NCBI GenBank assembly: GCA_019054805.1
Contig: JAHQIY010000008.1
Span: forward strand, 2,155,501 to 2,219,500
Direction of reading: 5' to 3'
Source of the DNA: Brachionus manjavacas
Taxonomy: Eukaryota; Rotifera; Eurotatoria; Ploima; Brachionidae
DNA length: 64,000 nucleotides
The notes under the pieces were generated by a model. The model was not told where the DNA came from, ran no database searches, and saw only the letters and a program-made list of their open reading frames with translations. A program made the translations under genes and the position numbers. Shown here piece by piece: positions 35,187 to 47,839 of this stretch (position 1 is its first letter; each line of letters opens with the position of its first letter).

Positions 35187-38100
35187 TTAAATAAAAAAAG
35201 ACTGGTTTGTTAGGTTCACATTTTCACTTAAATTCTGCTGATTAACGCTTGGATTATTCAAAATAAATAAATTAGTATTTGTTTGATTGATGGGCGATTG
35301 GGTTATACACGCCGAATTCGGAGATGCAGAAGATGTGGATGGATTTGACCAAATTAAATTTGAATAGGCCGGTCGATCAAAATTAAAATTGACCAAATTG
35401 TTATTTGCATCGGTCTTGTTTACCGAATCGAACATAAATGCATTCATTGTTTCAAAATTCTGCATCCCTACATTATTCTCAGTGATATTTTTGTTATTCT
35501 TAACAGAAATGTCCATTAGCTTTGGCTCATTTTTGCTTTGCTTCAAAGGCTTCAGGTCAGCCTGGCTAGTGGTTGAATGTGTACTATCTATGTGTCGCTG
35601 GGCATGCGATTTATTTTTGAATAATTTTTGGCAAACTGGACACGAAAATTCTACATGACCGTTCTCTATGTGGTATTTGGCGTTGGCTCGGGTTGAAAAC
35701 TCTTTGTTACACAGCGAACAAGCGAATTGAGGACTTGCCGAATGCTTTGTCTGAATGTGCTTGGTCAATTGACTCTCGTAGAAAAAAGCCTTGGAGCATG
35801 TCGCACACTTGAATGACTTTTCACCTGGTCTATCTTCCACTTGACTTTTAGTCTCCTGATTAACAACAACCTATTTTAAGGTTAGAAAAAAATAAAAATC
35901 TAAAATTGAATGTTGAATAATTTTGAATTCTAAAAATCTAAAAATATTCTGTAACTTAAATGTGTATTTTTTTTAAATAATTTTTGGATGTTTCATTTTC
36001 ATTCATACTAATCAGAGTTCTCTAAAAGTCACAAGTCTTAAGTCAAGTCAAAGCCGAAACTTTGATACTACTATCAAAGTTTTTATTTTTATTCCTTAGA
36101 TCATAAGAATTCGTAGTAACGGGTGTAGAATAAAAAATGGCACAAAAGTTTTGTTTAATTTGCTATGAGAGTGGACAAGACCCTTCCAATTTTTTTTCAA
36201 AATTTCAAACCAGACTGATCCTAGCTTTAAAATAAATAAAAATTATACAAGTTAAATTTTTGACAAGTTGTTTGTAAAAAATGTACGAAACCATCAAAAA
36301 AAATTTTTACACCAAAATTTGCCAAAAGCTGAAGTTGTAAGGCGATTCACTTTATAGCAGTAACGTTAGCAAGACGCCGGAGAGAGTGTAAAGAACAAGT
36401 ACGTTAAAAAATTTGAAGAAAAAATTATGGTCTGGTTGACTATTTCACAACGCGGAATAAGCGAACCATACTTTGTGCCATAAGTGGTTTAGCGGTCAAT
36501 CAAGATGTCTAACTTGGAGAGTGTATTAAGAAACGACTTGAACCAATGATTAAAGAATATTGTCAGGATGCCAATTATGTATTTTGGCTGGACTTAGCAT
36601 CATCTAGCATCATAATTCGGAATTATATGTTAGATAAAAATTAAAGGTATGTTGCCAAAGAAGTGAATCCAGCAAACGTACCAAAAGCACGATCAATAGA
36701 ATATTTTTGGTGAAATTTGAAAGCCTAGGTTTATGAGGGTAATTGGAAGGCCAAAAATCTTAAACAACTCGAAAACAAAATTCGCACTTGCCTGAGCAAT
36801 ATGGACCCAAAGATTGTACAAGACAATGCTAAGACTGTTTGCTCTAGGCTAGATATCATGCGTCGTTATGGAGTTCAATACCTTAACTGATATTGTTTTT
36901 TCAAAATAGAATTCAGTTATAATTAAAAAAAAAAAATTTTGATGATGAATAAATAATTGATAAATAAAAAATTTTTTACGATTATTTTTTTATTAATCAA
37001 ATTTAATAGTAAATTAATTTTGTGTCGTTTTTTATTCTACACCCGTTAGTAGAAGTTATATTTTATTGTGACACATTTTTGTTCAAAAATATCTTCATTT
37101 TCCATTTTATATAAAAAATTTCTAGTTCGTTTAAACATTTATTTTTATATGAATTCCTAGGGATTCTGTTTAACCAAAGAGAAGAATTATCTTCATAAAA
37201 AATTTTCACCAGAAATCTTTCTAGACAATTGAATGTGATAAGAATATTTGATCATCAATAATTTCTAATGAAAATTATTCTCAAAAATTAAATGAACTTT
37301 TAAATAATAATATTTCTAATATTAAATTAAACTTTGACCCTTTAAATTCTTCAATTTTAGAAGTAAATTGTATCTATTAAAAGGTAAAAAAGATTCAAAA
37401 TTAGGCTCTTTTAGAATTCTCCTTAAACTTCATAAATCCAAATTTAATATTAGACCTATGATTAATTTTAAAAAACCGTCCTACTTCTAAATTAACATTT
37501 TTGTTAGATATGATCATTCAATATTTTGTTAAAAAAACAAGTTCTTTTATCCAAGATTCTCAAAACTTAATTCAAAAACTTGACTCAATTAAATTTTTAG
37601 AAAAAAGTGAACCTATCATTTAACTATTCAAGCTTTTGCTACTATTCTTGACTTAGTTCCAAATAACAATGTATTTAAAAGTTCGCACAATTTCTATAAA
37701 CTGGTTGTTGGTATAGCTATGGGTTCAAAATGTGGTCCTTCGATTTTTTATATTTATTTATTTATTTCTTTGTATTTATGAAGTGAAATGGTTAATAATA
37801 AATTTACCTAATTATTTACTTCATTATTCAAGATTCATAGATGAAATTTTTATAATTTCGGTTAATGGAATTTCTAACCTAGAATCAGCTTTTGGTAATT
37901 TAAAACTTATTATTGTTAAAAGTATCCCAGTGATTTTTCTATATTTAAATAAATATATTTTGATAAGATCACTTCTTCTTTTAAAACTGTTCCTTTTTGG
38001 TTTTGATAGTGAATTCTTGAATCCACTGTTTAATTAGTTATAAATTATTTCAATTTTGCAAATAGACCAAAAATAATTCGTCTTGGTAATTAAAATTGAA

Positions 38101-41100
38101 AACCTGTATGAAAACCAAAAAATGACTAAAGAAAATTAAGCTATAATTTAAGGAATAGAGGGAACTTGGTTGAACCACGATTTAGTAATGAAGAAAAAAA
38201 GTTTTGATTTTTTTCAATATTTTTTTGATCAAGAGATCGCTGTTGAAATAAAGCTTACAATTTACAATTATATTATTATTATTTATATTGATTTAGTGAA
38301 AAAAAAATTTGCAATAAATTTATCAATATTTAATTTTTTTAGATACCCTAATAGCTAAAGCATATAGTTTTTTTTTTTGTTATTTCAACCTATTAGTGTA
38401 TAATTTTATGCTGTTTTTGTTAATTAGTAGTAAAATAATATTTATCAATTAATTCAGAGAGTTAAAAAATTGCTGAATCTAAGAAGAAAAAAGTACAATA
38501 TAGATAAATATGTCACAATTATAACCATTAAGACTCCAATAGTATTTTAAATTTATATTTACTTAAAGTGAAAAGAAAGAGCGTAGTTAGATCTTTTAAT
38601 GTACAATTTTATTATTAAAAAATTAATATTAATTAATTTAAATATTTGAAAAAATGTTGATAATGTTAGAAATTTTTTGACAAGTCTAAAAAACTTCCCG
38701 GGTCTTCACGTTAGTATTTTTTTGTGCTGTTTTATTATCATTAAAAGTAAATTTTTTTTCAAATTTAAATAATTTTATGAAGTAAAAAATAGGATAAATT
38801 TTGTTGGACTTTTATTTTGTTTGACTTTTAATACTGAAAAAGAGTTTTCGGGTCATTTAGTGTTATATATAAAAATAATTTTTTATTCATTGTAAATAAA
38901 TTTTTAATCAGTCTACAAATCTGACAAGGGCACTAGTCTTTTTAAACTTGAAATTTAAAAAAAAAACCTAAATAATGTTCACATAACTGATGACCAGTCT
39001 TATTCATCTAAATTGTAATTTACATTACAAATGGTTTAATTTTTTGTGTTTGAGTTACAAAATGTATTCACTTTGAAGCTATGTTTCAAATATTTTTTTT
39101 CAGTTTCAAATAAAGATATAATTTCAAGTGAATATTGCAGGAATTTTCATATTCTAAATTAAACTTTTTGGTGAAATAAAACGAGTTAAATTTTTATTTG
39201 AAAAATTAAAAAAAAAATTTAAAAATTCTTTTTTAAACTTTAATTAATAAATATAAATTTAATCATCGAGATGAATGATTGATAATAAAATCATTGATGA
39301 AATTTTTATAAAACGAATCAGTTTTGAATATTTTTAAAATCTTAAGTCAAATAACTCAAATTACGAGCCATAAAGAACCCAATTTACAATTTTTTTTTGT
39401 TGAAAATCTTGAGTATGCTTCATCCTCTCAGACAAAATAAACATTTTTAAACCAGATGAAAGCAAAATTGAGAAAAAAATGAATTCTTTTTTGATTTAAG
39501 TTTTGAATAAAAGGTTAACAAGAACAAATTTTTTTTCCTTATCGTAGATTTTTTTTTTAATATTTTAAAACAATATAAAACTTTATTTTGTAAAAAAAAC
39601 GTCGAACGTTTAGACAAGGAAAAAAAATTTTGTTTTGAATTTTTAAATTTGGTCACATAATGTAATAATTGGTTTGGTGAAATTCAGTACAAAATTTTTG
39701 TAGAATTATGAGAATGATGTTTCAATTTTATGAAAAAAAAACGTAATTGAAAAAAAATTCTTTATTATGCAACTAACAAAGTTGCATTAAAAAAAAATTA
39801 TTTATATAATTTTAGTTTCTATTAACTAATTAGTTAAAATTTTAGTTTTAATAGTTAGAACAAAAAAATGTTATCTTAGTGTGTAAAATTAACTTACAAT
39901 ATCTTAAATTGAGTTTGAATAAAATTTAAAAACCTCTCAATTTTCATTATTTATTATTTTAAACTTTGAGTTTTATAAATAAAAGAAGTAAATATTTTTG
40001 TTCAAATTGTTCAATTTCTACTGAATTTCACAAAACCGTAAAAATTTTTTTAAAATTTGATTTTCTTTTTAATCTAATTTTTGTGTATAAGGTGAGATCA
40101 GTCCTGATCAAATAACTTAGTAGGAACTACTGGCCACTTATTGCAATGCAATAGACCCCTAGCTTCTTCTAAATGAAAATCAAACCTGGGATGAGATTAA
40201 AAAAAAAATTTAAATTTACAATACTGACCTGATTTGAGTTCAATTTGTCAAAAATAGAATTCAAATCGTTTATTCGCAGGGTAATTATTTGACAGTTAGA
40301 TGGATTAACTAGCATTTTGTCGCTTGACTCATTTAGAATTTGAATGGGTGCCGCCTGAGTCAAGAGTATAGGCGCCTGGGCAATGACCGGCTGGGCCACT
40401 ATGGGCTTAGGCGCCTCGGCCTGCTGCGGCACATAATTCGACTTGAGAATAGATGAAATTTTGCGCGATTTAAAATCGCCATTCGCTAAGTTCGCATTTA
40501 TCTGCGGCATTTGATAGACCATTTTCTGGCCAAAAGATGATTCCTGGCCCGCTTTGGAGTCTGTTTGCTTTGTGTGCGCAAAATTTGGCGCCGAGTCTTC
40601 ACTTTTCTTGAGCTTGGGCGACTGATTGCCCAAGTGACGAACTCTGATGTGTCGGTGCAGGTCTTTGGCATGAACAAAACCCTTGGTACAGTGTTCGCAC
40701 GTGAACGGATACTCTTTCGAGTGTTTGGATATCTCGTGGTCTTTTAGGTGTTCTTTGCGGTAGAAGCCCTTGCCGCACTCGGAGCACTTGTACAACGGGT
40801 GATTGACATGCTTGGCCTCGTGCTGCTTGAGCTTGTCTTTGCGGGCGAATGTCATCTCACAGTGGTTGCACTTGAATGGACGCTTGTCGCTGTGGCGCGT
40901 CAACGCGTGCCGCTTCAGGTGAAACGAGGTCTTGAACGTTTCGCCGCACTTGTCGCACGATTTGTGCTTGTGTGAGTCGTGGGTGGCCACGTGTTGCGAC
41001 AACTCTTTGCGCGTTTTAAATGAAGAATTGCAATAGGTGCACATAAACAGCTTCAGATCGTTTGGACTGTGGGTGGCCAGGTGATTGTGCAGTGAATTTC

Positions 41101-44100
41101 TGGTCGCAAATTCTTGCCTACAAGTCGGACATGTGAATTCGCTCTTGGTCATTTTGTTGTCCCGGGTGACCGAGTCGCTCATTAGACCAATGTCGGCCAT
41201 CTCGACCACTTTTCTGCTCCGATTTAAGCTGCTCTTTTTGCTCAGACTAGTCTTGTAGTGGAAATTTTTCATGTGTATTCTGAGTGTGTTCTTGTTGGCA
41301 AATTTCACTCGGCACTTGGAGCAAACGATGTTTTTTTGCATGTGAACTCTGGCGTGATCCATGAAGGCCTCGATCGAGTCAAATTGTCGATTACAATCAA
41401 TTGTATTGGCACATTTAAAAACAGGCTTTAGATTGTGGGCGTCTTTTTTGTGTTTGGTCAAGATTTTCATCGATTTGAAAAATATTGAGCATTCGACACA
41501 CTCGTGGCAGTAGAGGATGGAGTGTTTGGCGCGGTGTTCGGGCACTGGCTCCACAGTGTTGGTCGGCTGCACGCCACCATCGTCCTCAATCCAAACTTGA
41601 TGCGTCCTCAGATGACGCTCCAGCTGAATCTTGGCAAAAAAGCTCTTCTCACACACTGGACAATCGATTAGCTTCTCGCCTTTTTCGTTGATGCCATGCT
41701 GGATTTGCAGGTGCCGCTGAAAAGACTTGGCCAAATTGAATGTGTGAGTGACGCCCGGCGCTGTGGACACGGCGTGGTTGTGCACGGCGCGGAACACTTT
41801 TTTGCATATGAAGCAAACTTTTGTGTTGGGGTCGTTGGTGGAGAGCAGGTTGGCCGAATGGTAGTCGATGAGGACTCGACTGCGCGCTCGCCTCGTCTTT
41901 GCCATCACCAAATTGGTCTTGTCTATTTCGGCTTTGAGCTCTTCTTTCTGCAATTCTGTTATGTTTTTGTGCATTATTTGCACGTGGGTCTGCAAATCTC
42001 GCACTCGCTTGAACTTGCGCGAGCACACTATGCACAGATACTTTCTTTCCTGCACCACCGACTCGGTAACTGTGCGGAATTTGTTCGCATTGCACAATCG
42101 GTCCACGCTGCCCAGGCCCTTGGCCACGCTGTCTATGACATCGGCTATGTTGTCGCTGTTCGACGGGTCCAGGCTTATCATTTGGCTGAGGTCTGCAAAA
42201 TTCTGGTTTTTGTTGCGCGGTTTTCGCTTGCCACTGTGCACATTGAAGTGATGACAGCTCAGTTTGTAGCGATTTAGGAACACTTGACCACATGTTTTGC
42301 ACAGAAAGTATGTGTCCATGTTAAATGTTGGATGCGATTTGCAGCAATGGTCAACTAGATCATCGTATTTGTCAAAAAAAAGAGAGTTGTCCAGATTTTT
42401 GCTGACCAAATTTTGGATTGAGATTTCTTGGTCTAACTCGTGGCTAATCAGCACCGAGCCTGTTATCGGGTCGATTTGACATAGCGGACAAGGGTACTGA
42501 CCGATTCGTTGCGGCGTTATGTGAACGTGAAGCTTGAGACAGTCGTTCAAGTCCTTGTAGGTGCCGAGCTGTAAGTGGTCTTTGTTAGAGGTCAGATGGC
42601 GCTTCAGCTTCCATTCGTCTTTGAATTTTTTCAGACAGTCCGGGTACGGACACTGCATGAGGTCTATTTTGTGCTCGGTGAGCATGTGCTCGATGATGTG
42701 CGCCTTGAATTTGGTCAAGTGTAGACAGTAGTTGCATTTGTAGTTGAATTTGGTCGGGTTGTTTTTCTTCGGCGTGCCTTCTTCCGTTCCATGCGCCACA
42801 TTGATTGATCCACTCGGGGCAGATATTTGCTCGTGGTTTTGATCCAGCGGGTTCGAATTTAGAAATTCGGCTATTAGCATGTCATTTTGAAATATGGTGC
42901 TATACTGGACCATTTCGTCTTTGTTCTGAATCAATATCAGACCAGATTTGTCTTCGTTCACATCATAACTTGATTTAACTTGAATTATTAATAAAAAAAG
43001 TCATTTTAAAAAAATTAAAAAAAATTTGTTTCTATTTATTATCAATTTATTTAGTTTTTTTAGGGTTTATTTAATTCAATTAATAATTAGGTTTTTTTTA
43101 GGGTGGTCAAATAACTTAGACTATTTAAGCCTAATTGAGAATTAAAGCATTAACCAAAAAGATTGGGTTTTTAAAATTAAATTAAATCTAGAAATCTATG
43201 AATAATTAAATAAAATTGTTCATTTTATCAAAATTTAACAATATCAGTAGGCATGGATGTATCTTTAAAACATACAAATATAAAAAAATAAAGACCAACA
43301 AAAAGATGCCAGTACAAAATCAGTTCTGTTTTAAACTTAAACCGGTTCCTAGGACTTGTTTTTAAAAGTAAATCGGTTTCGGAAACGTATTGAAGAATTG
43401 TTTAAGTCTTTTTCAAAACTTCAACTGAACTATGAAAAAGACTAAATTTTTTAATTTTAAATTATTGCTTTTTTTCAAAATATGGATGAATTTGAACAAA
43501 AATTTGTTTTTTTAAATGTTAAAGTATAAAAAAAATCTCAATTAATTTTTTATTTATGTCCTTTTTTTAAAAAGAAAACGTTTTTATTTTAGACCATTGA
43601 ATTATTTTAGCAAATGGAGACAAAAAAATTAATAAAGAAGTTTTTCTCAACTCTTGAAGGTGTCGACTGGTAACACGACAATCATGAAACATTTAGGAAA
43701 AATTCACTCAATATCATTTAAAATTATTTAAAAAAAAAATCAAAACTTTAAATTCATCGCTTAAAAGGTCATTAAAACTGATTTTAAACCGTTTGTCTAA
43801 CTTCTTGATACCGATTCCATTAACTGGTCAATTTCGGAACCAGTTTTTTGAAATCGGTTCCTTTTAAAAGCGATTCTAAAACTGGGTCTTAGCATTGAAC
43901 CGATCTACCAGCTCTATCCAAAGGGTTTAGATTCAGTTAAAGAAGAAATACGACCAAAAAAATTAAGAATAAATTAATAAAAAGCAAGAAAATTGCAAAA
44001 AATACGAGAAAAATATCTGAACAATGTGGATCAATGGTGATGAAAAGAAAATATTGATTTTGTCTTAACAGGTGTCCTAAAACATAAAAATTTCCTTAAT

Positions 44101-45346
44101 TTTCACTTTGAAAATTAATTACATTAATTTGAATCGAAATTTGAAAAATTATTTTTGGTAAAATTTACTAAAAAATATACATTTTTTTAGGCAATTGATA
44201 AGGAATAAATAAAAGTCATCCTCTAACGGAGTGCAAAGATGACTTTTATTTATTCCAGTTGATCAGTTGATCTATAGTAGCCTGTACAATCAATTTTATC
44301 TTTTTGAAAAACTAATGTCGTGTAATTAAAATTAGGTAATATAAAAAAAAAGTGAAAATTCTTTTTTTTGTTTTTTTTTTAAATAAATATATGGTACTTA
44401 CTAAAATTTTTGGGATATTTAATTTAAATTTTGGGGTATAGAAACGTAATGCGTCTTTTTTATCACATAAGAAAAAAATAAAGTTTAATAAGAATTTTAT
44501 TTTTTCTTCAATTCCAAAAATGAAAAATATTAAATTTTGGAACTAAACTTTACCAATTAGATATAATTTTTTTTTTATTTTTAGACTAAAGTTTATTCTA
44601 TTTTGTATTTATCCTTAATTTTCATTCTTTATAAAATTTAAAAAAAATCACTTCCTTTATTTCAGAAAATATTTAATTAAAAAAATTCTGCCTCTGAAAG
44701 GCTGCCTAAAAATGCTCGTAAAAGATAGCCTTAAAATGCAAAAATCTCTAATTAATAAAAAACACCCTTGAATTATAAAAAGCCTTTTTCACTACATATT
44801 TATTCAAAAAAATACAAAAATGTTTCCTCAAATATTTAAAGCATTTATTCTAATTGTTTAGTCTAAATTAGTATTTTTATTTTGACTAATTTGCACATTT
44901 TTAATGAAGCAAATACAATTTTAAATTTTACTTAAAGTTAATAATTTCAAAATCAAATTTTTGATCTCATTTTTCAATTAAAAATGAAAATGTTTGAAAT
45001 TTTCAATAAGTTTAAAAAAAAGGAATGAAAAAATTAAAATAATTAGCTTACTTAATGAAGAGTTGGAAATATTGGATGAAGCTTGATTATTTAAATTCCT
45101 TAGTAAATCTTGCCCATTTTGATTCATAGGATGGTTTCTATTATGGATAATATGAATCGAATTATTGGACTGAGCCAGCTCCTGGTGGTTAGCAGAACTA
45201 TTCAAGTTTATCAATTGATTAAATTGATTTAGATCATAGGTATTAGTGTTTATGTTGGCGAAATCATTCATACTAGAATTATGAAGGGTGGTGTGTTGAG
45301 TGTTGGCCGTGTGCTCTGGATCATTATCATTTGTGTTCCATTCCAT
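35187..45346 (-). CDS. large C2H2 zinc-finger protein, three exons
   Basis: I assemble exon 1 (45052-45346), exon 2 (40229-42978) and exon 3 (35187-35870) into 3729 nt and 1242 residues. Junction phases agree: TTA A|GTAAGC joins an exon starting TT (giving ATT), and AAT CAG|GTCAGT joins a phase-0 exon (VVVNQETKSQVEDRPGEKS). Exon 1 is an Asn/Gln-rich disordered region beginning MEWNTNDNDPEHTANTQH. Exon 2 has about 15 C2H2 fingers, some irregular (for example CPYPDCLKKF and CANTIDCNRQF), ending with a regular run of six with TGEKP-like linkers only loosely kept, then a Pro/Ala/Gln-rich tail. Exon 3 adds three fingers (CATCSKAF, CSLCNKEF, CPVCQKLF) and an Asn-rich C-terminus. A nuclear DNA-binding regulator is likely. 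I cannot name an orthologue. The alternative is two or three separate genes: exon 2 has no good in-frame ATG of its own, which favours the join. Confidence 0.75.
36010..36060. repeat. AAGTC-rich dispersed repeat fragment
   Basis: Strings such as AAAAGTCACAAGTCTTAAGT resemble the word clusters at 11290-11410 and 59060-59160. Confidence 0.35.
36119..37046 (+). mobile_element. Tc1/mariner-type transposon relic
   Basis: Terminal inverted repeats of about 30 bp begin ACGGGTGTAGAATAAAAAA and are flanked on both sides by TA, the target duplication of this superfamily. The 928-bp copy lies in intron 2 of the zinc-finger gene. The interior reads as a decayed C-terminal half of a transposase on the plus strand: MVWLTISQRG, then VFWLDLASSH (a catalytic Asp context), then NPANVPKARSIEYFW and a terminal RRYGVQY. 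Stops and frameshifts are present and the N-terminal half is missing, so it is inactive. Confidence 0.85.
37330..38040 (+). pseudogene. Penelope-like element reverse transcriptase relic
   Basis: Broken plus-strand frames contain, in order, LHKSKFNIRPMIN, a degenerate middle, FYKLVVGIAMGSKCGPS and HYSRFIDEIFIIS. The GxAMGS-x-xGP motif followed by the YxRFIDDIF-like catalytic motif (here with Glu in place of the second Asp) is characteristic of Penelope-like elements. Many stops and frameshifts show that it is dead. It lies in intron 2 of the zinc-finger gene, just downstream of the mariner relic. Confidence 0.7.
38041..40228. other. intron 2 remainder of the zinc-finger gene
   Basis: AT-rich sequence with no further recognisable element. 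Small frames at 38170-38358 and 39447-39656 are low complexity. Confidence 0.5.
43320..43917. mobile_element. hAT-like non-autonomous fragment
   Basis: Repeated strings such as AAACCGGTTCC and AATCGGTTTC occur, and the right edge reads GAACCGATCTACCAGCTCTA. This matches, inverted, the terminus TAGGGCTGGTAGACCGGCTC of the hAT relic at 49004. No matching left terminus is visible. Confidence 0.45.
44202..44256. repeat. perfect 19-bp inverted repeat (hairpin)
   Basis: GGAATAAATAAAAGTCATC is followed by a 17-base loop and its exact reverse complement. It lies in intron 1 of the zinc-finger gene. It could be a small foldback, a structured RNA or a decayed element core. Confidence 0.85.
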
Positions 45347-46490
45347 TTAGAATAGTTTAAGTGTCAATTTATCTAGCTATTTTGGCGAGCATTAAAAAAT
45401 TATTAGTTCGTAGTGGATTCGAAGAGAGCCTCTTGCACGCTTATACACAGCTCCCTTGTTTGTTTTATCAAAAATTTTAATTTTTAAAAGATTAGAGGGA
45501 AGAGAAAATTTCGATCTAAAATGAAGAACAATAATGCAAGCACAGAATTTTCATATTCTATTAAAAGCTCAAGTCTCCCATCATAAAATACCTAGCTTAA
45601 TTGTGAAAAGAATGGAGGGAGTCCACAAGCATCTAAGTCTTGGAAAAAAAATGAATTTTTTGCTAAAAATAAACTGCGTAATATTTTTGAAACTATTGGA
45701 AAGAAGGGAGAATGCACAGCATAATGTGAACATTGCGTTCAAGAATGCTCTTACATTTAAACATTAATTATTTCAATTATTGCTTAATATTATACTGCTT
45801 GAAATTTGCGAGTCGTATTGCAACATTTTTATTTTCTAAAGTGAATAAATTATTAAAATTTGAAGGCAGTACATTGTTTTAAAAATTTTAAAGCTTACTT
45901 AAATCGTAATTTTAGCAGCTTATTTTATAAATTTTTAAAAAACTTAGAAAAGCTAGATGAACAAATTTTAATTGTGGCAAGTTCCCAAGAATAATTAATT
46001 TGATTTAAAATTCGAAACTAAACTTTTGATCATTCAACTTTCAAAGTTTACTTCCATTGAAATAGGCTATTTAAAATGTGGCATAGTTCACAAATTAACT
46101 CACTATTTGTAATTGCAAAAATATTTATCTTAAAAGACAACTATTAATCTGAAAAAGGATGTTGCTTAATGGATAACTATATAATAATTATCTTTTAAAC
46201 TAAAAATTTAAAATTAGACTTTTCTGATGTATAAGTCAGATTATTGCAAAATTTCCATGATCAGATATTGAAAAATTTGGTTAAAAAGAACAGAAAAAAA
46301 GATCAAAAAATTGAATAACATTTTTTCTGAAAGTTCTATATTGGTTCTAAGAATTCAACATGGTGCAAAATTCATAAAATTAAATGTCAAAGTTTGTTAA
46401 TCTCTGCTATAATTAAATTTATCAGAAATTAAATTTCAACATATTCTAACGAAGTGCAATTTGCAGAGATGCTTTACATCATTAGCGAAC
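45347..46490. other. upstream region of the zinc-finger gene and spacer
   Basis: A TATAAG-like motif lies near 45440 (minus), about 95 bases upstream of the ATG at 45346; its role is uncertain. A 77-codon plus frame at 45534-45767 has no recognisable feature. Confidence 0.35.
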
Positions 46491-46499
46491 TTTGACAGT

Positions 46500-47740
46500 T
46501 AGAGCAATTTTGAATGTCGCACTAGGTTCCATTCATGGAACTAATTTTAAACATTTAGAAAAGAGCTATTCAATTTTTTAACATTTTGTACAATTCTTTT
46601 ATTCTAAATTTTATAATACCGTGGGGTTCAATATTTGATATAGATAATGCAATAGTGATTTGAGCGCTAAGTAGAAAAGTTTTGGCTGAATCGAACAATT
46701 TCAAATCGCCAGCACATTCAATAAAAACAAAATGGATAAAATTAAACAATGAATTAGTAAACACTTTTTCAGAATATTTCAACCAAATTTGGCTCTCTGA
46801 ATCTAATTTTTCTTGGTATTAATCTTATTGTGTAAGAACATCAAGTAAAAACAATGCGTTAGAATCAACAAATCGAGTCGTTAAAGACGAGGGATCTTTT
46901 AGAAAAAGACTTTCAGTTTCAAATTTTTTAAACTTGGCATCAACCAAACTTTTGAATAGATGGTCCAAAAAAAGGTCTGCCAATTATACAGAATCAATAC
47001 ATTTTAGATCTATAATTGATGTTAATCTTTGTAGATGGACTAGAGCATGGTATTAGAAATAAGAGAACAGGAAAGTTAAACATTCCAAAGAACAGCGATC
47101 AATCAAGTTCAAAGTTTTTAAAAAACAACAATTCGAAAAAGAAGATCTAAAAAACGAATTTTCAAATTGCGAATTTTCAAATCATAACGTTACCAACTAT
47201 CCAAAGTGACTTAAATCTGTATCTCAAACATGGGCGGTCAAAATGGAAAATGGAAAAGCAGTTCTTGTACATACCCATTTTTGAAACAAATACATTTGCA
47301 AACACGTTTTAGCCTTTTGGTGTCGCTTTCATGCCTTGAGTGGCATCCAAACGCTAAAGATGCGCTTTTTGGGAGGAAATAGAAAGAAAGCGAGACTTGG
47401 AAAAAATAAGAGAGCACTAGTGGTTCAATCTTCTGAACTTTAAGATACAAACAACTGTGATGATGAAATGGATGATTTGTTTGAAATATTTTTTGACGAT
47501 GATGAAGATGATGTCGCAACAAATTGTGAAGAAACTGTGAAATAGCAAACAATAATTTGATTGAAGAAAAAAATAATTTTGAGGACATTAGATTAAGTAT
47601 TCGTGGTGATGTAGGAGGAATTGTTTCAGCAAATAATGAAAATATTGAACCAACTTTAGATAGATAAAAGAGAGGCAGACCAGCTGGCTCAAAAAAAAAA
47701 TATCAATCGTTTGGAATGCTTAAAAAAGGCCTAAACCTAA
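46500..47740 (+). pseudogene. MULE (Mutator-like) transposase C-terminal relic
   Basis: Plus-strand frames interrupted by stops contain NNELVNTFSEYFNQIWL, then SSKNNALESTNRVVKDEGSF, RKRLSVSNFL and WSKKRSANYTESI. The NNALEST-N block with this context is typical of MULE transposases downstream of the catalytic core. Further on, KMENGKAVLVHTHF and KYICKHVLAF resemble a degenerate SWIM zinc finger, followed by a basic KRGRPAGSKKK-type tail. The catalytic N-terminal part is not recognisable. Confidence 0.7.
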
Positions 47741-47839
47741 ATAAATGATTAATCTTTTTTTCCTCTTTTTTATTACCATTCTTTATATAATTATATAATT
47801 ACATATAATTTTATATCATTTCTTATTAATTATATTTAA

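Larger units (their letters stand above)
42979..45051 (-). other. intron 1 of the zinc-finger gene
   Basis: A 2.07-kb AT-rich intron with donor GTAAGC at 45051 and acceptor TTCAAG at 42979. It contains a hAT-like end fragment (43320-43917), a mariner-like end string (ACAGGTGTCC at 44068) and a perfect hairpin (44202-44256). Confidence 0.5.

Noticed and set aside
41485..42302. Long frames inside the zinc-finger exon on both strands
   Set aside because: Shadows of the zinc-finger coding frame; no independent motifs.
45420..45450. tRNA-like TTCGAATCC on the minus strand near the zinc-finger gene start
   Set aside because: No complementary acceptor strand within 100 bases upstream.
47238..47588. 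116-codon minus frame
   Set aside because: Antisense to the MULE relic and without recognisable features.
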